64,000 nucleotides of DNA from NCBI GenBank assembly GCA_963965975.1, contig OZ014421.1, positions 7,183,413-7,247,412 of the forward strand. Reading direction: 5' to 3'. Below the pieces are notes generated by a model, which saw only the letters and a program-made list of their open reading frames with translations, did no database searches and had not been told where the DNA came from. This stretch comes from Xestospongia bergquistia. Lineage: Eukaryota; Porifera; Demospongiae; Haplosclerida; Petrosiidae. Both the position numbers and the translations under genes were made by a program. Numbering within the stretch: the first letter of the stretch is position 1; every line of letters starts with the position of its first letter. Below, one piece after another: positions 33,555 to 46,472 of this stretch.

Positions 33555-36500
33555 TCAACTAAATATTTTATGTCCAGAAAGTAGAGAACTCAATGAAAAT
33601 GCTAATGTTTCCACTAAACAATAAAGAAAACATTTATTATTACATGTAATGTGTTGCAATACTTACAATGAGGGAACGATCCTCTTTTTATATGACTTAA
33701 TAAACATGAGATTAAAAAATGACTACATCGTGAAAATTCATCTTCAATTGACTGTGCATCAGCCAGTCTATAGACACAGAATTAAAAGTATCATTTTATT
33801 TTGTCTTACTTGAATTGTTCCAAGTTGGAACATTGATGATAAAATGTTAAGACCAATGACAATATTTTCATGACAGCTTCTTTCACATACTGTGCCTAAT
33901 ACAACACAATAATTATCAATGTATAAAATGTTGGCATTACTTTTTTGTTTAGTAAGCACCTATCATTAATTGTGGTGATGTAATTATCATGTGATGAGAT
34001 GAGGGAGTCTAAATCAGAAGTAATTGAGACAGTGCTCTCAAATTCTAGTCCAGAACTATGTAATATCTACAAAATAGTAGAACCATATTATATTATATGT
34101 GGACTAACTCTAGTTAAGAGATAATGACTGATTGATACTACAAAATGGAGTAATTTTGCACGTAATAATGAGAGCTTGTGAATTATAGGAGATATTCTAT
34201 CAGCATATTCTGTATTTTATAATAAAACAAGTGTCTTTTTATAAGAAGTATCTCACTAATTTTGCACCAAATTTGATCTAAAGCCCATCGAGCATATTTT
34301 ACTTGCAATAAAAAGGTAAAGACATTGTTATAAAGTAGTAGTAAATAATTTGGAAACATCAGATTAATAGGCCATGGTACCTGTAATATAAAAAAAAGAT
34401 ACTGTTATAATAAGGATCATACATTTTATATTACATTATAAAGAATGGTAATGTTGGAAAGAGTAGATATATTAGCTGTCACTGGAGATGACACTTTAAC
34501 TGTAAAACTAAAACATAGCATGTAAATATATTTTATAACATTAAATGATCTCACAGATTTTCTAAATGACTATGTCTCTCTTGAAGGGCTTCATGAAGTG
34601 TAGTAGTTATAAAAGATGACTCTGTAATGGGTTCACCATCTTGCATCTAGATAGTACAAATAATTAATACATGGAGGAATGATATTTGACTAACTTTATC
34701 AAAGAGGTTAATGGCAAATTGATGAACACTGTCTCCAGCAGCCATTAACAAGATGTCTTGTAAGTTAGAGAAATGTTTTAACAGGTCAAAGTCTTCTTTT
34801 AATAAATCTGTTAATCTCTTTGAAGACTACATACATACCAGTTTATTATACTAACATATAATATAATAGACATACTTGTATAAAGTGATCATGTAATGTA
34901 GTCTCAAGACATTTGTTAATAATTGTTGTTAGAGGTCCATTTAATTCGCTAGTAGCTGTACAAAGTTGTTGCCACAATTTAAATGACCTAATTCAATATA
35001 TTTAGTGTTACCATAGTAACCAAGCTATACCCACTTGTCATCATTGATATAACTTTGTGACATAGTAACTGCTTGACAAAGGACAGGATCAGTTGCTAAG
35101 AGTACTAACTGACATGCTTTATAAGGAGATGCTGTGGTTACTATAGAAACAGTAGGTGTTTCATTGTTTTGAAGGGTAATAAAATGAGATAGAAAATTGT
35201 CAGAAAGAGATATCCCATTTCTCATAAGCTATTTATAATAGAATATGTTATAAATTCAAATATGGAAAATTTTACTGTTCTTTTTGTAGTAATAGCTTCT
35301 GTAAGATGACAGGATTTACCAGCAACAAGAACCTATTAGGCCAGAATAGTATATAATAAAAAAGACTTTCTTACTTGATGAGCTACAGACTGGAGACATT
35401 TAGGTACAGATGTATAGTAATAACATTGTTGCCAATAAAGTGAATTACCCATTTTAGACTCACTATTACTATAACACAATAATATAATCTATAGCATTTA
35501 ATAGTACTTACTATTTAATATAAAATTCATCAAAAGGGTCATGTATCTCTCCACATGTCATCCATTTTTCTAATTGTCTCATATAAGGTTGTAAAGTCAT
35601 CATAAATAGTGGGAATAATACAGCCACCTATTAGGTACATGTATATGTGGTTATATGTACATATACATGTAGTTATATATGTACATATACATGTAGTTAT
35701 ATGTAGATATGTAAAAACATATAATTCGAAATAGTTGACTTACTACAGACTTTCCAGCTATCCCTAGTGTATCATAATAATCTAAAGCTGTCCATAATTT
35801 ATCTAATAATATTGTAGCCATCTAAATTGCACTAAATAAAATTTGATAATATAAAGTAAACAGAACCTGATTTGTGTTATCATGATCTCCTATAATATCA
35901 ACTAAACAGGAGACCTTTGTATATACAAATAATATGATAATATACATATATACATTAATACCTCAATTGTAACTTCACTCAAAAATATTTGTGATAATTT
36001 TATTAATGAAATGAAGTCCTCTAAATGGACTGATAATTAATATTATAGCAATTAATATTACTTACGTTGTTTAATAATAGTCTTTTCAATGTTATGTAGT
36101 TTATTATCTATAACCTGTTCATTAGAATTTATTATAATTATATTAGACAGGGGTTTACTCACTGATAAGTATTGCATTAGAGCATCAGAAAATGCCTGTG
36201 ATGTTTGAGTACATTTGTTTTTTCCTACCATGGCATCCTGTGTTACCATGACAACACGTCTTAATGACATCAATTTAGTAGCTAGTTCTGCAAACTCATT
36301 TGTTATTTTATGGAATGCAGACTATAATAATTAATGTTATTACATGTTATAACAGAGGAGTGTATTTACTGGAGTAAGATGAGAGATGATGATATTATCT
36401 TGTACAGTGATTACACCTTCATTTACAACATAGAGGTAACTTGACTGAACTCCTAATAATATCCTATAATATTAATCAATAGTAAATAAACTAGATGTTA

Positions 36501-37556
36501 ATAACAATTACCATATTGACTCTCTCACAGCTTGGATTTCAGATATTTCTACTTTTAATAAATTGTCCATTAGTACCTGTTGTCTTTGATAATGTAACCT
36601 ATAGGAATATAAATTATGACATAATTGTTGAAGTAAGTTTTACCAATTCATAGCCAAATTGCAAGCATAATGTTTGTTAAATTGGAGGTTGAAATGACCG
36701 GAAGAAGACTGCCAGTAAGGTGATGTCACATGTCCAGTGAGTTCAATCATATTCTATGACACAATCAAGATAGTAAAAATGTAATATGCTTACTTCATCA
36801 TTTTGAGACAACTCTACAGCTGAATCATGAAAAGAATCATTGTTAATACAAGGAGAAATAGGAGGAGGAGTGCTTGGAGAACTATCTTCTTCAAAAGAAA
36901 ACTGAAAGAAATGATGAATTAGTTCAAAAGTGTTCATTGGACTAACATTATCATCTTCACTACTAGAGTCATATGAAAGAAAACTTATTCCTTCCAACAA
37001 ATACGATTTCCAGTCAAACTTATCAGTGGGAGTTGAGACAAAGTAATTAAAGTGAGTGGATTGTGGTAGTTGATTGTATATGTGAGTTGGTGAATGAGAA
37101 ATACATATCAAAAATAAAAGAACTGCATAATGAGCATCACTCTGAAATGTAAGAGAAAGGTAGTATTTGGCAAAGCTATGATGTACCTTTGGAAAGGACT
37201 TCTCTAATGTCAAATCTAAAAAAAGAGCCGTCTTTTTTTCTAACATATCTGATTGTTCTGGTAGACTATGGACTTTAAATTTAATAGACAGACTAAAATA
37301 TTGTCAATGATAAGTATATTTTAAAATGCTTTATTACTTTTGTATTCTTCTTTTCACTTTTAAACTATCCACATTAAGATATCGATGATATTTAATGTTA
37401 GACTCACAAAATTGATAACATAATTGAAAATTCTCTTCATCTGGCTAAAGACAAAGATAGAAAATATTATAAATTTATCATTTATACCTGAAATCCAGTG
37501 ATAAGCTGAATTAATTTACTAGTCAACTGGGCCACTTCTGGAGTGAAAGCCGCCAT
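33555..37556 (-). CDS. TUBGCP5: TUBGCP5, gamma-tubulin complex component 5
   Basis: Subunit of the gamma-tubulin ring complex that nucleates microtubules. It starts MAAFTPEVAQLTSKLIQLI and is split into more than twenty short exons. Spc97/Spc98-family features are visible: 'KVEISEIQAVRESIW', which corresponds to the conserved REVLW-type motif opening the GRIP1 region, then 'GVITVQDNIIISHLTP' and long helical segments in the C-terminal half ('FLIKVLFFILSYADR'-like exons at 34000-34500 are read only in part). The long acidic N-terminal exon ('DSSSEDDNVSPMNTFEL') and overall order fit GCP5 better than GCP2-4. The last exon joint gives 'RGSFPHLETLAFSL' and the stop at 33555. The start codon is 47 bp from that of divergent MRPS2. 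Confidence 0.75.
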
Positions 37557-37603
37557 TAGCTCTGCAAGACTGGGAGGAGTCTAGCCAAGGGTACACGTGC
37601 TCA
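37557..37603. promoter_or_regulatory. 47-bp bidirectional promoter, TUBGCP5 and MRPS2
   Basis: The shortest head-to-head spacer in the window. A CACGTG E-box lies at 37594-37599, ten bases before the MRPS2 start. Transcription of each gene may begin inside or very close to the coding region of the other. Confidence 0.5.
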
Positions 37604-38342
37604 ATGGCTATGAGATTGTTGACCAGACGATTCTATTCCTCTTGTAAGATATGTTACATACCTGATAATCAAATACTTTAACTGTTTTTCTACAGACCTT
37701 AATGTCGCAAGACAATCCTGTGCAGTAGACAATACTATTGTTAATCAATCTACTATTGACTGGTTAGATCTTGAAAATAAAGTCACAATACAAAAATTAT
37801 TTGAAGCACGAGTTCATTTAGGTCACAAATGTGGTGTTTGGAATCCATTAATGAATCGTTATATATATGGTATTCGAAGTGGTCTTCATATATTTGATCT
37901 GAACAAAACCTGTACCAATTTAAAGTTAGCATTGACAATAGCTGGACACATTGCTGCTAAAGGTGGAGTTATCATGTTTGTTAATGAAAGAACACAGTTT
38001 GATCGACTGGTTCGAGTTACAGCAGAACAATGTGGAGAATATTGTGTTAGTCCTAAATGGCGTCCAGGAACATTAACTAATTCTTATATGTTACTTGGTA
38101 CATTAAAGCTACCAGATCTAATGATATTTTTAAGTACTGTTCCAAGTGGTACAGCATTAAAAGAAGCAGCAATGACTAACATTCCCACCATTGGTCTAGT
38201 TGATAGTGATAGCAACCCTCGTCTTGTGACCTATCCTGTACCTGGTAATGATGACACACCCACATCAGTGAGTTTCTATTGTCAAACTATTTGTGATGTT
38301 ATAAACTTGGCCAAACAAAAAAATATAAAGTCAACTTTGTAG
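37604..38342 (+). CDS. MRPS2: Mitochondrial ribosomal protein S2
   Basis: Small-subunit mitoribosome protein, uS2 family. Exon 1 (37604-37643) encodes MAMRLLTRRFYSS, a basic amphipathic presequence typical of matrix import. Exon 2 (37696-38342) carries the uS2 core: 'VTIQKLFEARVHLGHKCG', 'WNPLMNRYIYGIRSGLHI', 'GGVIMFVNER', 'KWRPGTLTNSYMLLG', 'LPDLMIFLSTVPSGTALKE' and 'IPTIGLVDSDSNPRLVTYP'. Length, about 228 residues, fits a short mitochondrial uS2 with no C-terminal extension. The stop lies inside the last exon of the convergent R3H-domain gene, so 12 bp (38331-38342) are coding on both strands. Confidence 0.93.
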
Positions 38343-39299
38343 AAATTTAAAGAGTTGAACTGGTGGTTGTATAAAGTTGTCACAATGTATTATTATATAT
38401 GATTTCCCATCATCAAAATAACAAGCTATAGTTAACAAAATAATTTTCCAATATAATAAATAAATAACTTACTAGTTGAATAATAGTTGTTGTATTGACA
38501 GATAGCATGAATTAACATGCGCTGATAACTACAGAAGAAAAGTAATTTAAAGGACAAGAGAGTACATGAGAGTACCTTGTAAGATTTAATAAAATAATAA
38601 TACAAGTACTGTCATCTTGAAACTGGTCTTGTAATTCAGCTTCCATCGATTCCATAAATTCCTAACTACATTATTATATAATGTTAAGAAGTTAGATCTT
38701 ACTAATGGCAAATGTTTGCTACAAGACAACACTCTTTGAAGTCGACTGTCTATTTTTTTAAAACTTGTTTTGTCAATACTTTTACACTTTTTAGCACATC
38801 CTGATTTATCTTTCTTCCCAAGTATTGACTGTTGTTGATCATCACTGAGTTCTGTAAATGTCTGCCACAGCTATCAAAGACATGTTTGTACTGGTAATAG
38901 TTAATATATCACTTACTTGTTGATGGTGATTATCAGTGAGGACATCTTGAAATGAAGAGTGATGTTTTGGTATGAAATGATTGTAATCTTCATCAAGTTC
39001 CTCTTCAGAAATTTGGTAAAGGGTTTTCAGATATAGAGCTAAGAAATAAAAATATAATTATTAGAACAACACCTGATCTTACAATTTTCGTATCTTCTTG
39101 TGTGTTTATTACTACGAGGTGGTGTCTTAGTGGAGCAATGAGAATGAGGTCGTGGATAATGTGTCCATTGTTTAATTCTAGATCGACTCTTCCGACTTTC
39201 ATATGGTTTTTCTTCGACATCAATGAACTCTAAGTCGCTCTCATCACTGTTAGGACAATTTGCAATAATTTGATTTGATCCTCTTAGTCCTGAAGGCAT
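38331..39299 (-). CDS. R3H domain protein (R3HDM4-like)
   Basis: A protein of about 240 residues with a C-terminal R3H domain, a small fold that binds single-stranded nucleic acid. It starts MPSGLRGSNQIIANCP and has an acidic then basic N-terminal third ('DLEFIDVEEK', 'RKSRSRIKQW'), a middle with 'LYQISEEELDEDYNHFI' and 'LWQTFTELSDDQQQSILG', and the R3H signature R-x3-H in 'YQRMLIHAICQYNNYYS', followed by 'YIIIHCDNFIQPPVQLF'. This order fits vertebrate R3HDM4. Six or so exons; the last joint (A plus CT) keeps frame. Its final codons overlap the MRPS2 stop region on the other strand. Confidence 0.65.
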
Positions 39300-39401
39300 T
39301 CTTTGTGCACTACCATAATATTACGGACATGAACGGAAACATGTTGAAGATTGTAATAGGAGAACGTTTCCAACTTACCGTATACTAATGAGCACGTGGA
39401 A
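39300..39401. promoter_or_regulatory. Bidirectional promoter, R3H gene and NOM1
   Basis: 102 bp between divergent starts, with a CACGTG E-box at 39393-39398, four bases upstream of the NOM1 start. Confidence 0.5.
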
Positions 39402-41983
39402 ATGCCTCCTAAAGCGAAGGGATTGTTGCTTTCAAGAAAGAGCAGAAGAAAGGAACAAAGACTAGCTAAAAAAGCGAAACATGCTCACTATTTCATGAAG
39501 AAAAAACTTTCCACTTTTTTACCTCCTGTACTAGCTAGTAACAGCACAACAACCAGTGTGAGAAAAGAGAAGAAAAGGCCACAGAAACAGAAAGTTAACA
39601 AAGATGATCAAGAATTAAATCATCTTGAGAGACGTTTAGGCTTAGTAAAATCAAAGAAGTTACCTTCTTCATTTAAACGAGATGGTTTAGATTGTATCCT
39701 ACACACACACACACACATTATTGTAGTATGTTTGTGAAATGTATAATGTATTGCCCTTAATAATATTACACAGATGTTTTAGACTTTTCTGGAACCATGT
39801 CTGAAGATGAGCTGGAGGAAACAGCTTCTATTTACAAACGACATTGTTATGATAAAAAGATAAATCAAAAAGTTGTCAAATTTGATGATATTCATTGTGA
39901 AATACCACAAACTCCATCCACTAATTGTCATGAGAGTGTATCTGGTAAATGTCAAAAGACTATACCTACTGACTTACAGAGACGTGTTCAAGGTTTACTG
40001 AACAGGTAAGGGTGTTTTATTTGTAATGTTTTTTCATTCATTAAATGTATAACAGATTAAGTGAATCTAATATGCATGCCATTAGTCGACAGATGGAGTC
40101 ATTATATCAACAGAACAGTAGAAATGGTATGTTATTAATATAATTGATTTATGTTATGTGCGATCTCTTTAGACATGAATACTACATTCTCAAATACTTT
40201 ATTAAAGTGTGTTGTTCAGCCTATTTTATTGGCAGATAAATTTGCTTTGGAATTTGCAATGTTGGTGACATTATTACATTGTCATATTGGCAATGATATT
40301 GGTAATAATAAGTTTTTGTAGTATTAATACTTACTCTAATACAGGGGCTAGTGTCATTGAAGTTTTAGTTTGTAAATTGGATAGTCTTCTCTCTTTATCT
40401 CCAAATTATGGTAATGGTAAAGAATGTGACTGTCTTCTTCTGCTTCTGACACATTTATATAATTTTAAAGTGAGCATTTTATTTCATGAACTACCAGTGA
40501 TTGTAATGTAGGTTATACATTGTGTCTTAATATATGATATCATTCGCAAATTGGTGTCTACTTTAACTGAGAGAGATTTGGAATTACTTTTATTAATATT
40601 AAAGAGTTGTGGTATGGAGATCAGACAAGATGACAGCTCATCTCTTAAAGTAAGAAATATAGCATTATCTATTTAATGTTCTTCAGGATATTATCATAGA
40701 AATTCAAGGGAAAGCTGCTTCTAGTTCTGCAAACTCGTAAGATAAGACTATATCAATAGTTTAATGTCTTGGGTTTAGTTGTAGGATGCAGTTCATGTTA
40801 CAAGTTCTTCATGCTATTCGTACCAACAATGTACGTAAAATACCAAACTATAATCCTTTGTTATTACAGCATATGAAGAAATTATTAAGAGGTTTAGCTC
40901 ATTCACCTCAACAAGGTACAATTTGTCATAATTATTATTATAACCATTTTTTTCTCCTAGTTTTAAATGAAGAGAACCAATTAAAACTGACATTAAATGA
41001 TTTATTAAACTGTGACAGCCAAGGTAGATCATTAGTACTTACTCGGTACATTGCTAAAATATATATTAGGTCGATGGTGGATAGTAGGATCTTCATGGAC
41101 TGGCCAGTCTAAGCCATCTACTTTGACCACATCTACTACAGATGATTGGGTTATGAGTATAGCTAGGAAACAACAGATGAATACTGATATACGTAAGACA
41201 ATATTTGCTGTATTAATGACTAGTGAAGTAAGTAATAAGACTGTCTTATGTTATAATAATGACACTATGACAGGATTGTATGGATGGATTTGAGAAATTA
41301 ATACATCTTCAATTGAAAAGTGTTCAAGAGCGAGAAATAGTTTATGTTATTGTAAACTGTTGTTTACAGGTATTTTAATAACAAGTAATCATAATGATCT
41401 GTTACATAATAGGAGCAAAGTTTTAATCCATTTTATGCTTACTTAAGTCAGAAGTTATGTGAATATAAGAGAAATCATCAGGTTTAATAATTATATCAAA
41501 TTTTGTCATAAACAATACATCAGGTTACATTTCAATATTGTGTGTGGGATTATCTAAAAAGATTGCAAACGTTGTCAATTTGCCAGTCAAATAACTTATG
41601 TGGACTTCTGAGTCATCTCTTTGTTAGTCAGTCTCTCTCTTTAGCTATTTTAAGAGTAAGACCCTATAATTATTACAATATCTCCTTATAATTATTATTA
41701 TGTTACATACAGGTAGTGGAATTCTTTGAATTGGAAGATTCACAAGTCAATTTTTATCAGAAGCTTTTGAGAGCTGTTTTTAGTAATTGTTCTGAGGGAA
41801 CATGCAGGTACAGATTATTTCATAGAATTACAATGTCTTTCATTGAATTATAGAGCAATTTGTAGTCGTGTTGCCAGTCAAACTCATTTGAAATCATTTT
41901 CAAACAATTTGTTTCTATTCATAGAGCACTTTGTACCAGATATTAGATGCTTGCCTTTGCTAGCAGAATATTTGAAATGTTAA
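39402..41983 (+). CDS. NOM1: NOM1, nucleolar MIF4G/MA3 protein
   Basis: Homologue of NOM1 (yeast Sgd1), a nucleolar protein for 18S rRNA maturation that partners DEAD-box eIF4A-type helicases. The N-terminus is strongly basic ('LLSRKSRRKEQRLAKKAK', 'VRKEKKRPQKQK'), and 'ELNHLERRLGLVKSKKLP' is a family hallmark. A MIF4G fold follows ('LQRRVQGLLNRLSESNMH', 'FALEFAMLVTLLHCHIGND', 'LERDLELLLLILKSCGMEI'-like region), then 'VGSSWTGQ' and an MA3 domain ('MNTDIRKTIFAVLMTSEDC', 'CLQEQSFNPFYAYLSQKLC', 'FQYCVWDYLKRLQ'). About a dozen exons with short introns. ATG 39402 gives MPPKAKGLL. Six bases separate its stop from the stop of convergent MORN5. Confidence 0.88.
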
Positions 41984-41989
41984 AATGCA

Positions 41990-42777
<788 letters not shown>

Positions 42778-42993
42778 GTTGTTAGTTTGGTAACCTAGCA
42801 ACATTCAAATATGATTAGCACTATGAATATTTCACAAATCTTGTCAGAATGCCAAGTAAGTGGCTTTGCCAAAGGGGAAGTCCAAAGGACTCTAATATTT
42901 TCTTTGTTAGAAGGGAAGTCCAATCAGTAGTTAAATAGTCTCCATCATCATCATTACTAAAGGGAATTAGGAGTACACTAGATCTGGTTCATC
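42778..42993. promoter_or_regulatory. Divergent promoter region, MORN5 and p67phox-like
   Basis: 216 bp between the start codons of two divergent genes. Nothing else recognised; a GGGGAAGTCC-like stretch occurs twice (about 42876 and 42915), each followed by similar bases. Confidence 0.4.
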
Positions 42994-44839
42994 ATGTCTC
43001 TCAGAGAAACTATTGAACTGTGGAAAGATGGTGTGGAGAAAGCTGAAAAAGGTCTTCACAGAGAAGCAGTAGATGTATTTTTGTCGATTCCTGAACCAGG
43101 AGCACGAATATATTTCAATGTTGCTAACATGTGTCTCTCTTTAAATAGTATTGTCGAATCTGCAAAGGTAGGTGGTCATTTGTATTTTATAATCTCGAAC
43201 TTGTAGTAGCATTTAGACACTTGTCTTAAAAAGGATCCAAACTTAGCAATTGGCTACTTTCAGAGAGGCTGTCTTCATTTACTTAATAGAAAGTATGACT
43301 TATTCTAACTCCAAAAGTTTTTGATTTTTTTCTTTTAGAAATGAAGACGCACTTTCTGATTTTGATCTTGCTCTCAAAAATTTACGAGGTAATTTATTGA
43401 TCGATTATAAGCAATTGGGTCTGATATATAAACTTTATTCTTGTGAAGTAAGTATTAACTTATGACTATACTGCTCTCTCTAACTGATTACCATACAGGT
43501 AATGTATAACAGAGCTTATGCATTATATCAAATTGGTCGTAAAGGAGAAGCACAATCTGAACTTGAACAAGCTCAAAAAATTGCTGTTGAATCGTCCGAA
43601 TCACGTCATCGTGTAATTACTTTAGCTCTTGAACACCTACAAGTAAGACTTTGTCTTGTCAACCAATATTATGCTAACATTTAGAAAGGTGAGAGTTTTT
43701 TGCCATATCGACTTCCAAAAACAGCAATGTTGTTTGTACCACCTCGAACTAAAACTGATGTTTTAAATAATATTGATTTTTTGGGAAAAGCTAAGGTAAG
43801 TTATAGTAAGTATTATCATTTGCTCATTTGATAAACTAGGTGGTATCATCTGTCGTTGATCAAGATGAATTTACTGGATTTGTTGGAGCTCAAAAACGCA
43901 AAGAAAAAGAACCTTCAAAATCACCAACTCCTGGTGAACCCAGAGGAAGAACAAGACCAGATGAACTTCCACCAAAGCCAAATTTTGGAATTCCCAAGCG
44001 AGAATCTAGTTTAAAAATTACTGGTGATGCCGACAACACAGTTCTTCCACAAAGAGATTCCTCTCTTCCTAATAAAGGTACGATGCTTGTTTTAATGACA
44101 AATATTTTAGTACTTATAGATCGACAACCTTCAGGAGTGACCAGACCACCTAAACCAAGTACAGCCCCACCTCCTCCTCGGTCATCTAGTCGCTCTCCTA
44201 ATCCATCTGGTGAACTTCATTTGAGTTCTCCCTCATCTCGATCACCATCTCCTCGTCCTGGTACAGGTGCCATTACTATTAAAGTACATTATAGCAGTAC
44301 ACGTGCTATTCGAGTTGCTTCCAGTATTACCTTTGACAAGCTATTGCATTTAATTTGTTGCAAGTTTGATCGACCTGATAACACCCTAAGTTTATGGTAA
44401 GTCATTGCATTTTAAAATGTTGATGTTATAAACACTTGTAGGTATAAATGCAATGAGACACAAACACTAAAAGAATTGAATGACACCATTAATTTGAAAG
44501 ATGCTTGTAAAAATTTGGAGGATGGTTTTAGGCTAACTGTTTGGGCTTATGATCAGCAAACAGTGGTAAGGAACTTTATATTTTAATTGTTTTATTTGCT
44601 GACAGACACCTGCTATAGTTTTGAAAGAAGTTGTAGCTATTAGTGACTACACTGCACAATACTCTGATGAATTGTCCTTTACTAGTGGAGAAATAATACA
44701 AATGTTAAAAGAAGGCAAGTAATTGTATTGATGTAATATTATTTATTGGTTTTCTCCAGTTAATCAAGATTGGTATTATGGTGCATGTGATAATGCTTTT
44801 GGAATTTTCCCTAAAAGTTACGTTGAAGACATTCAGTGA
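42994..44839 (+). CDS. p67phox/NOXA1-like NADPH oxidase activator
   Basis: Cytosolic activator of NOX enzymes. The N-terminal TPR domain (about residues 1-170) is clear: 'IELWKDGVEKAEKGLHRE', 'GARIYFNVANMCLSLNS', 'AIGYFQRGCLHLLNRKNED' and 'YNRAYALYQIGRKGEAQSE'. A short activation-type segment follows ('LPYRLPKTAMLFVPPR'). A disordered proline-rich linker with 'TAPPPPRSSSR' leads to a basic-type PB1 domain ('AITIKVHYSSTRAIRVAS') and a C-terminal SH3 ('VVAISDYTAQYSDELSF', 'DWYYGACDNAFGIFPKSYV'). No SH3 is visible between TPR and PB1, so the layout is that of NOXA1, or an ancestral form, rather than NCF2. About nine exons. The proline-rich linker could bind a p47phox-type partner. Confidence 0.82.
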
Positions 44840-45780
44840 TTTCAAAAACTCAGCACAAAATAATAAAATTGTTATGTTTGTTAACTTTATTTTGTTACAT
44901 TCTTTTAATTATGTGGTCTTTTGCTGTGGAGTTTATTTCATATTAACATCAAACCACATACCGAGTTATGCATAATTCACAAATGTGTAATTGTGACAAT
45001 CAGTGCTAATAACAATTGAGTCCCATCATTAAAATATTGTTTAAAATTCCAAAAAACTCTAACTCATAAACATTTTGTACATTTTTACTAAGTCTCAATT
45101 TTTAATTCAATACTATGGAGTATAGTGACAAGCAAAAATTAAAAAGTGGGCTAAGTATTTCAAAAAGTAATTACTGAAAGGTTTATGCTAAAGTATATAA
45201 TGAATGGAGATTATTAATATAAGTTAGTCAATGAATTTCTTAATTTTTTACAGACTTTAACAAGATTTCTTAGCACAACCAATTACTCAACAAGGACCTA
45301 TATAGCTAACTTCACAAAAATTTCAAGTGATTTTGTTACCTATCATGTTTGACCATTTAAAAAAAAAAACATGTGTTAAATAAAGTCCATGGTTTTCTTT
45401 AAAAAATGAAGAACTGAGTAAAGTCATGAAATCACTTGAAATTTTCTTATGAATTTAGAGTTATAGATCCTTGTTAAGTGACATTAATATCACCGACTGT
45501 AAAAAGGTTCTGTTAATGATTTAAAAATTATAAAATTGTTTGTTGTTTTACTAGTACATGTACAAGTTAATCAATGAATCTCTTTAATTTTTTACAGATT
45601 TTAACAACAACATCTTAGCACAACCAATTACTCAGTTTAACAAGGACCTGTATAGCTAACTTCACAAAAAATTTCAAGTAATTTCCTTATCCATTGTATG
45701 TGAAAAAACCCATTGGTAATTAATATTCAATAGTGGGTGTGGTTATTTTTATTGTGCACGACTGCACGTGTGTTTGTAAA
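44840..45780. other. AT-rich intergenic region with a dispersed repeat
   Basis: About 940 bp with no gene. It holds a repeated segment in three places: direct copies at about 45223-45345 and 45565-45690 (sharing 'TTAATTTTTTACAGA', 'TTAGCACAACCAATTACTCA' and 'TATAGCTAACTTCACAAA'), and a shorter inverted copy at about 45425-45480. The last 60 bp (GTGGGTGTGG, CACGTG at 45765-45770) look like the promoter of the prefoldin copy. Confidence 0.6.
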
Positions 45781-46472
45781 ATGGCTAAAGTTGACCTGTC
45801 TTCTATATCATTACCTCAACTTGATCATTTAAGAAATACGCTAGAAGAAGTTAGTTATATACTGCTGTTTGTGTTAAGCTTGGTTTTTATAGGAAGTAAG
45901 TATGTTAACAGCATCGATGGCTCAGCTAAAAATTGTTTAACAGAAATTGATGGAATCTAAGTCATATGTAAGGTACATGACTCCATCAAGTGAAGGTATT
46001 AATTGCTTTGCATGTGATTGTAAACTATGACAGTATAACACTGTAGGGAAAGAGATGTTAGTACCTTTGACATCATCTGTATCCTATATTACTTTAGTAA
46101 CTATTATATTGGTGTTATATTACCTTAATGTTTTGATAGATGTATGTACCAGGTTTGTTACAACACAACAATACTTTTATATGTGATGTTGGTACAGGAT
46201 ATTATGTTGAGAAAGTAAGTGCTTTATTACCAAAAATATTGGATATTGTTATTTTTTAATAGAACCAAGAGAATGCTCTTCAATTTTTTTCAAAGAAAAG
46301 TTGATTATGTGACATCCAACTTGGAGAAGTTACAACATTCTCTTCAAGACAAACATAAATTTCATGAAAGTGAGATATAATTTAGTGATAAATGTACTAC
46401 ATTTTATTGATAGGTGTATTGGCTACTAAGCTACAGTTTGCAGGACGACCAACAACTTCAGTAACTAAATAA
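45781..46472 (+). pseudogene. PFDN5: Prefoldin subunit 5 copy with a stop and a frameshift
   Basis: Prefoldin 5 is an alpha-type subunit of the hexameric co-chaperone that hands actin and tubulin to CCT. Five or six exons with proper GT-AG ends are kept: 'MAKVDLSSISLPQLDHLRN', 'EVSMLTASMAQLKIV', 'EMLVPLTSSMYVPGLL', 'FICDVGTGYYVEK' and, in a shifted frame, 'QRKVDYVTSNLEKLQ'. The frame is broken twice. A TAA stands where the family usually has a coding position (after 'QLKIV'), and a run of seven T near 46284 is one base too long for the conserved FFQRK. Intron retention rules out a processed copy. Either it is a decayed duplicate or the assembly has errors here; conservation of the rest favours recent damage or error. 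Confidence 0.75.

Noticed and set aside
45781..46472. Alternative genetic code (TAA read as Gln) to explain the prefoldin stop
   Set aside because: Other genes here end normally with TAA at family-typical C-termini (RGS, alpha-spectrin, NOM1, MORN5), and a second break by frameshift exists in the same gene.
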